Notes: generated from the letters alone by a model not told the origin. A stretch of 64,000 nt of DNA from Janthinobacterium lividum (GCF_034424625.1 NZ_CP139977.1:372001-436000); one strand, 5' to 3'; counted from the first letter of the stretch, positions 52,158-61,515 are shown. Translations and numbers: made by a program.

Positions 52158-53388
52158 TGCGGATTCAATCGGTCAACGCAACACATTGTTCAAATCGTTG
52201 AGCCGGTGTTTGGTAGTGTAGCGTCTTCCTGGGGCGCTCGTTGAGTCGTCTGGCTACCGCATCGAGTTGCTCTTGCGAATAGGTGGAAATATCCAGCCCC
52301 TTGGGGAAATACTGGCGCAACAGGCCGTTGGTATTTTCATTTGAACCGCGCTGCCATGGATTCTGTGGATCGCAGAAATAGACCTGGATGTCGGTGGCCA
52401 ACGTAAAGCGTTTATGCCCGGCCAGTTCGCTGCCACGATCCCACGTCAGTGACTTATACAGTTCCTGGGGCAGCCTGCGGGCATTGTCGATCAATGCGTT
52501 GACCACCGTTTCGGTATTTTTGGCGGCGACTTTTATCAGCATGACATAGCGCGTCTGGCGCTCGACCAAGGTCACGATCTGGCTGTTGTGGCTGCCGCAT
52601 AGCAGGTCCCCCTCCCAATGCCCGGGCACCGCTCGATCCGCCGCCGTCGCTGGACGCTCGCTGATCGACACGGCATCGACAATTCTGCCGTGGTTGTCCG
52701 TCTTTTGGGTGTGATGACGAGAGCGGCGCATGGCGCGCGTACGGCGCAAGTGCTCCAGCAGCTCCTTCTTTAAGGCGCCTCGGGCCTGGATATAGAGGCT
52801 GCGGTAAATGGTTTCGTGCGACACGTGATACTCCTCGTGGCGCGTGAACAGCTGCTTGAGCCAGCCAGCAATCTGTTCCGGCGACCACTGCAATTGGAGC
52901 TTGCTGGCAACCATGTTGGCCAGCATGCGGCTCTCCGTCAGCTTACAAGGTTTGGGGCGGCGCGCCTGATCCCACGCATACTGATCGGCCTGAGTTGCGC
53001 GATATGCTTCGCGGCCACCGTTGCGCCTGAGTTCCCTGCTGATGGTCGATGGTGCGCGTCCAAGGCGCCTGGCAAGTGCGCGGATGGATATGCCGGTAAC
53101 GATGGCGCGCGATACCTCCTCGCGCTCGGCCAGCGTCAGCGCCAGTCGGGAACGGCATCGCGGCGCTGGCCGTATGCCACCAGACTCAGCCAGAATCCGC
53201 TGTATCGACGAGTGATTCCGATCAAATAGCTGGGCTATCATCTGCAGGGAGTCGCCTTGCTTCCAGCGTTCCCACATCAAGGCCTTCTGGGTCTCAGTGT
53301 AATAAATTCGTGGTTTCTGTTTCATCTTCAACACTCCTATAACCTAGATGTTTAGGTTAGAGTGTTGCGACCACCGATTGAATCCGCA
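52158..53388 (-). mobile_element. Complete IS30-family element
   Basis: Ends are TGCGGATTCAATCGGT...CGCAACAC at 52158 and its inverse at 53388, matching at 24 of 27 positions. It contains a single intact transposase. It has inserted just after the zinc-ribbon nuclease gene. Confidence 0.85.
52165..53334 (-). CDS. IS30-family transposase
   Basis: A 389-aa DDE transposase. It has N-terminal helix-turn-helix segments (DRNHSSIQRIL; IRALARRLGRAPSTISRELRRNG) and the catalytic Asp in WEGDLL, Asp in TWDRGSE and Glu in NENTNGLLRQYFP, typical of IS30. The frame reads to within 7 bases of the left end. It appears intact and may be active, including on IS30-like ends elsewhere such as those in the type I repeats. 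Confidence 0.93.
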   Translation of the reverse strand: MLKMKQKPRIYYTETQKALMWERWKQGDSLQMIAQLFDRNHSSIQRILAESGGIRPAPRCRSRLALTLAEREEVSRAIVTGISIRALARRLGRAPSTISRELRRNGGREAYRATQADQYAWDQARRPKPCKLTESRMLANMVASKLQLQWSPEQIAGWLKQLFTRHEEYHVSHETIYRSLYIQARGALKKELLEHLRRTRAMRRSRHHTQKTDNHGRIVDAVSISERPATAADRAVPGHWEGDLLCGSHNSQIVTLVERQTRYVMLIKVAAKNTETVVNALIDNARRLPQELYKSLTWDRGSELAGHKRFTLATDIQVYFCDPQNPWQRGSNENTNGLLRQYFPKGLDISTYSQEQLDAVARRLNERPRKTLHYQTPAQRFEQCVALTD

Positions 53389-53450
53389 CCCCATCTCGGA
53401 CCTTCGCACTTATTACCGAATGCCTCCAAATCTGATCTGCATTCTACAGA

Positions 53451-54344
53451 TCAGAGTTTCGTGACAAGTATTCTAGTATGGCCTGGCGCCGCTATCACCT
53501 CGAAGAAATCCACGTTTGAGTTCGTGGTCTCAACCAGCCTTCGATACTCCCTCCTTCGCTCCTTGGACATTCGCATGCCGAACACCACAGAGACCAAGTC
53601 GCCCGGCCAATCAAAGAGTCCATGCGTCTCTTCAACGTAGCGCCATTCCTTTTCGTAGCACCATGGAGTTGTCTTAGTACTGAGCGAAGCGCGAAATACT
53701 GAATCCTCGAACGAAACTCGCCCGCGCGATTCCATCCCGCCACTTTGTGTGGCATAGAACGCTACTTCGTTCTTGAAGCCTACATCAAAGACTGGCTTCT
53801 CGTTAACATAGTTAACCGCGATCATATGTCGGTTACCACGTAGCTTTGAGTCAGCGCCACCGGAGAAGCCGAGTGCGATGCCGCTGTGATTTGCACCATA
53901 GTGCGCCCACATCAATTCGTTGTCATTGCACTCGGAAAGGCTGAAGATTCCTACATGAGAAAGGCGCTTGCGCATATCCAGGAAGATTTCCTGTGGGTCT
54001 GAAACGCTTCTATTATGATCAGCGTAAAGCTCACGCATCGCTCGTACTTTTTCCTTGTGGGGCAGCTTCTTGAATCTCTCCAACCACCGCTTGGTCTTTC
54101 GCTCACTGTAGGAAAAAAGTGTGTTGGGTGCCCTGTGAAACGGTAGTCCAATCATTCCCATGAGCTGAGCATTTTCCATCTTACGAATGGTCGCGGCTTC
54201 CCATTTTGGTGGAATGTCACCTGGCCTGCATTCAAGTGGGTCATTCAGTTGGGATGGCTTTGATAACCAGACTTTCCTGTCTTCGATAATCTTTTTTGTG
54301 CGATCTGAATCGTCACGAAACTTGTATAGCGTTTGCGGTACTAT
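53451..54344 (-). CDS. DUF2971-family protein (start codon atypical)
   Basis: DUF2971 motifs include LYKFRDDSDRTKKIIEDRK, VWLSKPSQLNDPLEC, GIFSLSECNDNELMWAHYG, HSGIALGF and YEKEWRYVE. The family motif at the N terminus is only obtained by reading upstream of ATG 54179, to an ATA at 54344 preceded by AAGGAG with 6-base spacing. No ATG, GTG or TTG occurs between that point and the upstream stop. Thus the true start may be ATA, a mutated ATG, or the gene may have been cut from its partner by the adjacent IS5. The molecular role is unknown; members occur in defence islands. About 297 aa. Confidence 0.75.
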   Translation of the reverse strand: MVPQTLYKFRDDSDRTKKIIEDRKVWLSKPSQLNDPLECRPGDIPPKWEAATIRKMENAQLMGMIGLPFHRAPNTLFSYSERKTKRWLERFKKLPHKEKVRAMRELYADHNRSVSDPQEIFLDMRKRLSHVGIFSLSECNDNELMWAHYGANHSGIALGFSGGADSKLRGNRHMIAVNYVNEKPVFDVGFKNEVAFYATQSGGMESRGRVSFEDSVFRASLSTKTTPWCYEKEWRYVEETHGLFDWPGDLVSVVFGMRMSKERRREYRRLVETTNSNVDFFEVIAAPGHTRILVTKL

Positions 54345-54360
54345 GGCTTGCTCCTTAGAA

Positions 54361-55266
54361 ACGGTTTAATAACTTAGCGGAAATTTAGTCGGTGCAGCAG
54401 CAACGAGCCCATGGCCAGGTAAATCATATTTTCCGAAACATCAATGCGCTGCTCGTAGTCGCGCACCAGGCGCCGGTAACGCATCAGCCATGCAAACGTT
54501 CGCTCGACCACCCAGCGCCTTGGCTGAACAGCGAAACCTTGCTGCCCTTGCAGGCGCCGCACGACTTCCACCGTGAAGTCAAGAAACGCGGCCTTGTCCA
54601 TCAACTGTCTGCGGTCATATGCCGCATCCCCAAACAGATGCTTCACCCATGGCCAGCGTTTAATCAGGCCGTCGAGCACCATCTGAGCACCAGTGGAGTC
54701 GGCAAGATCGGCTGGCGTCAGGTTCATCGCCAGCAAGCGACCGTCCGTGTCGACCGCGATATGGCGTTTGCGCCCGCTGAGTTTCTTGTTTGCGTCATAG
54801 CCTCTCGTTCGTGCCCCTGGCGCTTTCACGCTCTGGCTATCGACAACACCCGCACTCGGCAGCACCTCCCGCTCATTGCACATACGATCGAGCATCAGCG
54901 CCAAGTCATGAATGGTGCGAAACAGCATGCGCCGCATCAGCCGCCGAAACCAGTAATAAACCGTCTGATACGGCGGGAAATCATTTGGCAGCATGCGCCA
55001 CTCGCATCCGGACGGTACCATGTAACGCAGCGCATTGATCACCGTGCGCAAATCCGTCTTGCGAGGTCTTCCCGTCTTCGCTTGCCTTGGCAGCAGCGGT
55101 GCGATCAGACGCCACTCTTCATCTTTCACATCTGTGGGATAGCCACGTTTGAGTGTCGTCCTCACCTGCTGATGCCGGCTTCGATTCTCTTGCGTCCACA
55201 TCGTCAATCGCTCCAAAACATCAAAGATGCTTTGACCTAAAAGTTGCTATGAAGTTTTTAAACCGT
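54361..55266 (-). mobile_element. Complete IS5-family element
   Basis: Ends ACGGTTTAATAACTT (54361) and AAGTTTTTAAACCGT (55252-55266) form an imperfect inverted repeat. It contains one intact transposase. No target duplication is obvious. It lies exactly between the HNH and DUF2971 reading frames. Confidence 0.82.
54374..55216 (-). CDS. IS5-family transposase
   Basis: A ~280-aa single-frame DDE transposase. N-terminal DEEWRLIAPLLP and GRPRKTDLRTVINALRYM are the IS5 pattern; the catalytic residues are Asp in VVDSQSVK, Asp in FGDAAYD and Glu in VVERTFAWLMRYRR. It is intact. The exact start may be ATG 55216 or 55201. Confidence 0.92.
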   Translation of the reverse strand: MERLTMWTQENRSRHQQVRTTLKRGYPTDVKDEEWRLIAPLLPRQAKTGRPRKTDLRTVINALRYMVPSGCEWRMLPNDFPPYQTVYYWFRRLMRRMLFRTIHDLALMLDRMCNEREVLPSAGVVDSQSVKAPGARTRGYDANKKLSGRKRHIAVDTDGRLLAMNLTPADLADSTGAQMVLDGLIKRWPWVKHLFGDAAYDRRQLMDKAAFLDFTVEVVRRLQGQQGFAVQPRRWVVERTFAWLMRYRRLVRDYEQRIDVSENMIYLAMGSLLLHRLNFR

Positions 55267-56132
55267 CACTGAGGGGGTATTAGAGGGCTGTGTGCGACAT
55301 TCTTGTAGCCGCCCTGACAAAACCAATCGGACTTTGCTAGTCCCTCATAGACCGCAGCTTGCCATGAATTTTTAACCATCCTTCGGCGGTTTCCTGCCTG
55401 TTCCAGCAAATGGGCTTTAAGTGTTTCCTGAGTCCAAGGTTTGGATTCAATATCAAAGTAGATATTAATCAATTCACCAGCTGCGTGTATTGTATAGAGC
55501 TCACCCAAGCCGAAAACCTTAAAATGATTTTTTACTATTGCCTGCAGGTCGTCCGTCCAGTGAACTGGTGGAGTCGCCGAGAATATCAACGATGGTGGTG
55601 TGCCAGGAATTAAGCTGGCCGTAAGCCACACTTCGCCATCTACAGAATCAAAATAAGGATGTAAAGTTTGTTCGCTTTTGACTGTGGGTTTTCTGGCTCC
55701 GGTGTCTGTATTGCAGTCCTTACATGAAGGTACTAAATTGATGGGAGTAACAGCAAAGTTTGCATGTTCAGCCTTTGCCAAATGGTGGTCCAACGTCGAA
55801 ACAGGGCGTTGATTGCACAGTGGACAAAGTCCGCCTGGCGAACTCGCCCGAATCGTGTCGTAAATATAGCGACTTGGACCGCCTTTTCGCGCGAATGTCT
55901 GGGTGTAGAGTGTTTCCATCTCGCCTCTACTTACCCATTTATCTACTGCATCCGTCGCTGCAATTGTGTATAGATCGTTGGACTTCCCTAGCTCTCTATA
56001 TACTGTCTCTGCTGCCGAAAGGGTTTCTATAGCACCTAGAAGACGCAATGATAATCCTTTATCTTGAACGCTGTCTGCACATAGTTCGAGGATCGCTTTA
56101 AGGCTATAGGTTGGCGGATTTATTTTCCTCAT
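55266..56132 (-). CDS. HNH endonuclease, partner of upstream ATPase (PtuB-like)
   Basis: A 288-aa protein with an HNH fold: CPLC (C103, C106), DHH (H116, H117), N132 and CKDC (C137, C140). The rest is helical. It starts with ATGA overlap on the ATPase stop, so the two are coupled. An ATPase plus HNH pair is the arrangement of the Septu (PtuA/PtuB) anti-phage system. Its stop codon TGA is completed by the first base of the IS5 end, so the C terminus may be shortened by the insertion. Confidence 0.8.
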   Translation of the reverse strand: MRKINPPTYSLKAILELCADSVQDKGLSLRLLGAIETLSAAETVYRELGKSNDLYTIAATDAVDKWVSRGEMETLYTQTFARKGGPSRYIYDTIRASSPGGLCPLCNQRPVSTLDHHLAKAEHANFAVTPINLVPSCKDCNTDTGARKPTVKSEQTLHPYFDSVDGEVWLTASLIPGTPPSLIFSATPPVHWTDDLQAIVKNHFKVFGLGELYTIHAAGELINIYFDIESKPWTQETLKAHLLEQAGNRRRMVKNSWQAAVYEGLAKSDWFCQGGYKNVAHSPLIPPQ

Positions 56133-57682
56133 TGAGTACGTTTTATGTCACGGTTAGTTACAAGTGCTCGGGCAATGGCACGCCCTTCTGCTCCGAGTTT
56201 CTCATCAAAATGTTTTAAGACCCGCTCGTAATTGAGGGGAGGCGTACTGTAGACTGCTGTTTGAATCAAACCATAAAATCCAGCAGTAGTCACTTCGAAT
56301 CCAAACACCTCCCTCGTTAAGACGCCAAGGTTTTCACCGAAGGTTTCAATTGTTGGACGTTCCGCAACAGAGCTAAGTCCCGCCCTTTGTAGAATCCAAG
56401 CACATGATTGAGGTACTTCTTGCAACACCACAGGCGAATGCGTAGCCAAAATAGCGACCCCATTACGGCGGACTAAAAGATCAGATAGGCTTCGAATAAA
56501 TGCCGACAGCAAAGGGGGATGAAGGTGCCCCTCGGGTTCATCCATCAATACCAAGGTTCTTTCATCGACTAGTTCAACCAATCTGGTAATTGTGAGTAGT
56601 ACGATTTTATGACCTGAGCTTAGGCGCCGATGGAAAAAATCAAAGGCTTCGGCTTGCCACAGTTCGTCCGGTAAACTAAGTAAATCTGAGACATTCGCAT
56701 CAGCAAATACTGGATCATTTGCTAGTGTCACTACTGCTTGGCGCCAGCGATCAGCACGTAGCCCTTTTCGGCAGATCGCGAAACTGTTCGTAAAATCGTG
56801 CGCCAAATCAGAGGGACTCTTTACACGAACCACTTGCGTCTCCGCATTCTTAATTCGCAGCCCCACGGCATGCGCTGTGATTTCCGACGTCTCTAAAATC
56901 GGTAGGTCAAAGTCATCAAATGCGCTGAACGATACAACGATAAGGCCAGAAAACGTCCAATCATCGGAGTTGTGGCCGAGCGGAGACAGTGTGCCAGCAG
57001 ATTTATCAGGTCCTCCAGAATTAAGCAGCGCCTTTGCCAAGTGTTGCATGAAGTGTGTCTTGCCTACGCCGTTGCGACCGATTAGTGCATGTACGTTTGT
57101 CGGAGGTGTGGAGTTTGGTGTGACCACGAAATCCATTGGCGGAGGTGGAGGTAATCCCAGCTGTGGAGCCGGCCGCAAGTAACAAAATTGAAATGGTGTG
57201 AGCGTTGCATCGCCACGCGCTAGTCTATGCCATCGATTTCTGACGTTAGCTGAAGGAAGATCTCTTAGTAGAGATTCACCAACCACATATTCATTGTTGA
57301 CCTTGTCAAAAATCTTAAGGTCATATGCAATATCCCTCAAGCCCCTCAGTACAGTCAATCCCAAATCGTCTGGCAATTTAAGTAATGCTTCATAGTACGT
57401 TTCACCTCGTGCTAATGAGAAATAACTTGGCGGGAGTATCGCAAACTGATCCTGCAACACGGGAGCTCGAGTGTTTTCAGCCGTAGTCGCACCAGGTAAC
57501 AACCCTTGATGGCCGATTTTTACGTTGCCAATGTCGTGGAGAATTCCGCTTAAGTCAGCAATTCGGAGATAGAACTGAGTGCGGTATTTCCCCCAGTCAT
57601 CCCACTGATCCTCAATCAGAAACGCAGCATTTGTCCTGCCAACTGGCATAGACTGCCCTATACGCACCACATTAAATTTCAT
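56129..57682 (-). CDS. AAA/ABC-type ATPase (PtuA/OLD-like) paired with HNH nuclease
   Basis: A 517-aa ATPase. A ~190-residue N-terminal domain of unknown type is followed by Walker A GRNGVGKT (202-209) and Walker B LVLMDEPEGHLHPP, then the LATHSPVVLQEVP switch His. These are features of the AAA15/21 SMC-like ATPases used in Septu, retron and OLD-type defence. It lies 34 bases after the STAND gene and overlaps the HNH gene. The N-terminal domain is unlike the classical PtuA I know, so this may be a variant or a different system. Confidence 0.8.
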   Translation of the reverse strand: MKFNVVRIGQSMPVGRTNAAFLIEDQWDDWGKYRTQFYLRIADLSGILHDIGNVKIGHQGLLPGATTAENTRAPVLQDQFAILPPSYFSLARGETYYEALLKLPDDLGLTVLRGLRDIAYDLKIFDKVNNEYVVGESLLRDLPSANVRNRWHRLARGDATLTPFQFCYLRPAPQLGLPPPPPMDFVVTPNSTPPTNVHALIGRNGVGKTHFMQHLAKALLNSGGPDKSAGTLSPLGHNSDDWTFSGLIVVSFSAFDDFDLPILETSEITAHAVGLRIKNAETQVVRVKSPSDLAHDFTNSFAICRKGLRADRWRQAVVTLANDPVFADANVSDLLSLPDELWQAEAFDFFHRRLSSGHKIVLLTITRLVELVDERTLVLMDEPEGHLHPPLLSAFIRSLSDLLVRRNGVAILATHSPVVLQEVPQSCAWILQRAGLSSVAERPTIETFGENLGVLTREVFGFEVTTAGFYGLIQTAVYSTPPLNYERVLKHFDEKLGAEGRAIARALVTNRDIKRTQ

Positions 57683-57716
57683 CCATGTATCCTATTTGGG
57701 AAGGTCGCACTGTCGT

Positions 57717-60700
57717 CTAGCTTCGCTCTAAAGATTGAGTGCGGCAGGTACGTTTACGCTTTTTTCGGTTACTGTAGTCTTCCAGTTGTCTCGCACACGC
57801 TCCTACTCCATCATTGCGGTCACGTGCGGCCTTAATTAGTAGCAGAGCAGATTTTTTACTTCCTCCTCCCGCCTCCAGTGCCGCAGTCCATCCGACTTGT
57901 GCCTTTTCCGGAGCCATTTGATCAAACGCCTGTTGTAAAGCTTCCGGTATATATTTAAGCACGCATTCTACTAAAATGGAGCTATCTTTATACCAGCTAG
58001 GGTGCTCTTCAGATAAGCTCTTCGCAACCGTCGGGATGCATTGTTTCACAACTGCTGCTACCAGTTCAGGTGCTTCCTTGGAAAAAAGATCGATCAAGTA
58101 CGCACCTAGAATCCATTGGACATGAGCTGTGTTGGCAATGGATATTTCTTTCCCTGAACGAACAAATTCAATTGCGCTAGTAGGCGCGATATAGGCCAGC
58201 CTTGGCGGCATCGATTCCATCCGCCAAAGGTTTTTTTTGATAAGATCTGCTATTTTCTGCTTAGTCTTGGTACTTGAAGATGCCACTCCGAGCAAAATTT
58301 CAGCATCATGAGGTAAATGTTTCCAATGTTCACCTATAGTTGATGCTAGACGCTCCCAGTCCATATACTGAACTAGTGCCTGGAACATCGACGGGGAGAC
58401 GCGCCGGACACAGGCAAGCAGATAGTAGACTTGCTGGAACATACGTAAAGGAGCTTGACAAAGCTTGGCTCCAATAATCTTTAGATCTACATTAACAAAG
58501 ATCGAACGTGCAATTTGAAGGCGCCTTTTGGAAGGTGCCATTTTTCCTTTACAAGTGCCCAGCGGATCTAGGACACGCAGCACATGCCATGCGAGGTCGC
58601 TAATCTCCCTAAAATGCATAACGGGATCGGTCATGAGCCGTTTGCATATTTCAGGAACAAGTGCCTCGACCATGCTAAGCGTAAGGTCTTCGTGCAAGTA
58701 AATAAGTGCTTCCAGCAGTTCGATAATCTTGTGCAGCGGTTCACCCTCGGGCCATGATGCTGATAATGCAAGTAGTGGCTCAGACTTTAAACTGCTCGAT
58801 ACCTCCTTCGTCCACGAGTCCCCTGACCATAGTCGAAGGCTTTTTGCTACCGATCCAATATGCCAGATATTGGTTGCATCCACGTTGGAAATAAGGTGGG
58901 CCACGACGTATGGTGATGCCTTGCGAATGAGAAAGATGGTGTTCTGTTCATCTCTGGAAAGTAAGCCATTTAATAGCCGGGAAAGACCATGCCCCATGGG
59001 AGATTGCGCGGTTTCCAGCCATTCGATGAGTTTTGATTCATTACCTTGAAGAATTAAATTTACTGAACCACCGGGCCAATGTAGCATCTCATGAATAACA
59101 TAGCATGCAGCCGAAATTTCATTTGCTTCACTAGCTTTCCAGCATCTCTCTAGGACTGGTTTGAGATCTATCCAAGTTATGAGAAATTGCCAACGGCTAT
59201 CATCCGAAAACCAGAGTTCATGCAATAGTGCCCCTATCCCCCCCAATGGAAGCTGCTCGTCAGCCAGCGTAGATTTCAACATGGCCCCAACAAGTGAGAT
59301 CGTTGATTCTGATTGTGTACGAAGAAGCCTGGGTAACAGAACTGCCGCTAATCGTTGATGTGGGCATCGCAAATCATTCTTTGCCAATACTATCCGCTCT
59401 TCTATGAGCGCATCCAACTGTAGTTCTAACCCGTCTGTATCTGCGCCTATTGAACTGAGAAGCCCAAATAACTCTTCCAGCTTCAATCGAGCATCGCGCG
59501 AAGCAATCTGACGAACAGCAATGACAGCTAAAGGCAAAGATGCGCCAAGTGCTTTAGCTATATTTGCTGCCTCATCTGCCCGCCGCCAGCCGCCTCCCAG
59601 AACAAAACAAAATTGCCATGGAGCGGAGGCGTATTTTGCCGCATGCTCAATTCGATCCTCGAGAGCCACGTCCATCATTGAGTCGCCAACATGGTTATCG
59701 GCGCGCCGCACAGCGTTGAGAGTCGCTTGGCGGTCCTTTAGCAACCCTCTCCAAATAGCTTCAATGCCAGCCTGGGGATCCATTCTGATAGCTCCACGTT
59801 GCGAGGTGTGGCCATTGATCGCGTTGTGTGTGCATAAAATGAGGTATTCTGGTCTGGCATAATCGGCGAGTGATCGTAGTTCTGCTGGTGCAAGTAGATG
59901 TGCATCGTCTATAAGCAGCAGTACCTGCCCGTTTTCTTTTTTCGGCAAAGCAGCAGGCAGCCCGTCTGACCCTGACGATGTGAATACCTGCCAGCCTTGT
60001 TGTGCAAATGAATACGCGACTTGAAAAGCACATACAGACTTACCTGACCCGGGTTCACCAACCAAATGGGCAGAAAATGCCATCTCCAGTTGCTTTATTG
60101 TGGAGGAAACCTCGGGTAGTTTTGGACATGCGAGGGCATCCGATGGCCCGAGCGCTCTCCCAAGTAAAGCAGGACCGATATCTCTTGACTGGTAAAATGC
60201 AACTTGTTGCCAGGTTGGATCTATGGTTTCACCCCGGCTTCGCGAGTTCCTGATCAAAGATGGCTTATCGCACGTTAAAGCTATTTGTGTAAATTTTCTC
60301 GTCAGAGTTGTGAAAGAAGTACCAAGCTCGGGATAGTGCGCTTCCAACACATTTGGGTGATCGCAAAGTAAGCTTTCTAAGTCCCCCCAACCAAATATCT
60401 GAACGGAGAATTTACCTTGTCGTTCGCGTTCTACCGAAAGTTCTCGTGCAATGCGTTGTAATTCAACGTCTGAAGGAGCGGTAGTCGCCAGTATCCATTG
60501 CTCTAGCGGAGGACTGAATTTTTCCGCTTTAGCAATTTCTTCATTTAGCTCGCTCAGGGTTAGCTTAGCGCTAAGAGAATCATCTTTCCCTTTGCACTGG
60601 ACACCTTGCAGACAGGTTTGTTTGCCCCCTACAACTCCCCAAATATCAACACCATTTTGCGGCTGGCCAACACGACCATTTTTCTGAGCTAGGGGATTTT

Positions 60701-60827
60701 TCCATATAGACTTAAAAAGCGATAAACACAGGTCTTCCAATTCCTGCCAATGGCGTGGTTTAGGTATCTGTTTGTTGCGTATGTCCATTGCCTTAGGATA
60801 ATGCACTAGGGCAGTTGGAGCAACCAT
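57717..60827 (-). CDS. REase-fold / STAND NTPase fusion (Avs-like)
   Basis: A ~1036-aa protein. An N-terminal nuclease-like domain (~25-165) shows WQELEDLCLSLF, NGVDIWG (D61) and LQGVQCKGK (Q77-x-K79), the Mrr-type PD-(D/E)xK pattern with Gln in place of the usual Glu. A STAND-like P-loop NTPase follows (GEPGSGKS 257-264, LLLIDDAH 303-310), then ~600 residues of helical repeats. This nuclease-NTPase-sensor order is that of antiviral STAND (Avs) proteins, which cut DNA on sensing phage proteins. It is first in an operon with the ATPase and HNH genes. The start is uncertain (60827 or 60788). Confidence 0.75.
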   Translation of the reverse strand: MVAPTALVHYPKAMDIRNKQIPKPRHWQELEDLCLSLFKSIWKNPLAQKNGRVGQPQNGVDIWGVVGGKQTCLQGVQCKGKDDSLSAKLTLSELNEEIAKAEKFSPPLEQWILATTAPSDVELQRIARELSVERERQGKFSVQIFGWGDLESLLCDHPNVLEAHYPELGTSFTTLTRKFTQIALTCDKPSLIRNSRSRGETIDPTWQQVAFYQSRDIGPALLGRALGPSDALACPKLPEVSSTIKQLEMAFSAHLVGEPGSGKSVCAFQVAYSFAQQGWQVFTSSGSDGLPAALPKKENGQVLLLIDDAHLLAPAELRSLADYARPEYLILCTHNAINGHTSQRGAIRMDPQAGIEAIWRGLLKDRQATLNAVRRADNHVGDSMMDVALEDRIEHAAKYASAPWQFCFVLGGGWRRADEAANIAKALGASLPLAVIAVRQIASRDARLKLEELFGLLSSIGADTDGLELQLDALIEERIVLAKNDLRCPHQRLAAVLLPRLLRTQSESTISLVGAMLKSTLADEQLPLGGIGALLHELWFSDDSRWQFLITWIDLKPVLERCWKASEANEISAACYVIHEMLHWPGGSVNLILQGNESKLIEWLETAQSPMGHGLSRLLNGLLSRDEQNTIFLIRKASPYVVAHLISNVDATNIWHIGSVAKSLRLWSGDSWTKEVSSSLKSEPLLALSASWPEGEPLHKIIELLEALIYLHEDLTLSMVEALVPEICKRLMTDPVMHFREISDLAWHVLRVLDPLGTCKGKMAPSKRRLQIARSIFVNVDLKIIGAKLCQAPLRMFQQVYYLLACVRRVSPSMFQALVQYMDWERLASTIGEHWKHLPHDAEILLGVASSSTKTKQKIADLIKKNLWRMESMPPRLAYIAPTSAIEFVRSGKEISIANTAHVQWILGAYLIDLFSKEAPELVAAVVKQCIPTVAKSLSEEHPSWYKDSSILVECVLKYIPEALQQAFDQMAPEKAQVGWTAALEAGGGSKKSALLLIKAARDRNDGVGACARQLEDYSNRKKRKRTCRTQSLERS

Positions 60828-61078
60828 ATAAACATTGTATGGCTTGTGCTAGGTACTTTTAGATATTTGCTTGCGCAAAGTGAGTCGCCATCATCCACCT
60901 GAGCATTCCTGATTCAGAACTGCTGGAAATTTGAGGTTGAGATGCAATCTTAATCGTTCGGCAATCCTGTCAAGCTGATGGTGAACATAAATACCATTTC
61001 CTTGGGCTGCGAGAAAATCGCGCACGTTTTGCCTTAACTGTACTGACGACCAAAACTACCCCCATAGTTAAGTAAAAA
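60828..61078. other. Gene-free stretch upstream of the STAND gene
   Basis: Contains the presumed promoter of the STAND operon. GAGTCGCCATCATCCACCTG near 60886 faintly resembles the start of the dispersed repeat, at the expected distance from the tail at 61079, but the core hairpins are not visible. Confidence 0.35.
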
Positions 61079-61175
61079 CTGCTTGAGCTTCGATTGGTTT
61101 TTGCATGAACGCTGCCATGGCTAAACACCTTGCGACGTTGCGGCTGAGGTATTGCGGAGCGCCGGCTCTGACTTG
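61079..61175 (+). repeat. Dispersed repeat, type I tail fragment (copy 10)
   Basis: CTGCTTGAGCTTCGATTGGT...ATGAACGCTGCCATGGCTAA...GTTGCGGCTGAGGTATTGCG is a diverged piece of the type I tail, in the same orientation as the others. It lacks the core and the IS30-like end. Confidence 0.6.
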
Positions 61176-61341
61176 ATGCGTTGCCGGTGCCAGCGGTTTG
61201 GGGCTCGCCGCCACGGCCGGTCCAGGCGTTTGGACGTCGATCGGTACTGCAGCGGATTGTTCTGGTCGCGTTGCCTTGGTACGTGCGTTCGTACTACTCG
61301 TTTTCGCGGATTAGGACACGTCGATTTGGATCGGTTATATG

Positions 61342-61515
61342 TCACGCCGTGCCGCACGCCTCCATGCCGATCAAGCATGGCGACAGATTGATGAAGTTTT
61401 CCGTCATCGTCGATCGATATAGCTTTTTGCGCAGCACTGCTTTACCCTGAGCATCTACGCCATGAACCTGAAAAACGTTCTTTGCAAGATCAATGCCTGC
61501 GGCAATCATCTTCAT
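61342..61515 (-). pseudogene. IS110 (IS1111-group) transposase, N-terminal remnant
   Basis: ATG 61515 with AAAGGAG upstream starts MKMIAAGIDLAKNVFQVHGV, with CLIGMEACGTA just before a stop. This is the conserved beginning of IS1111-type DEDD transposases with the first Asp (GIDLAK) present. The frame stops after 57 residues and the rest is absent. Confidence 0.82.
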
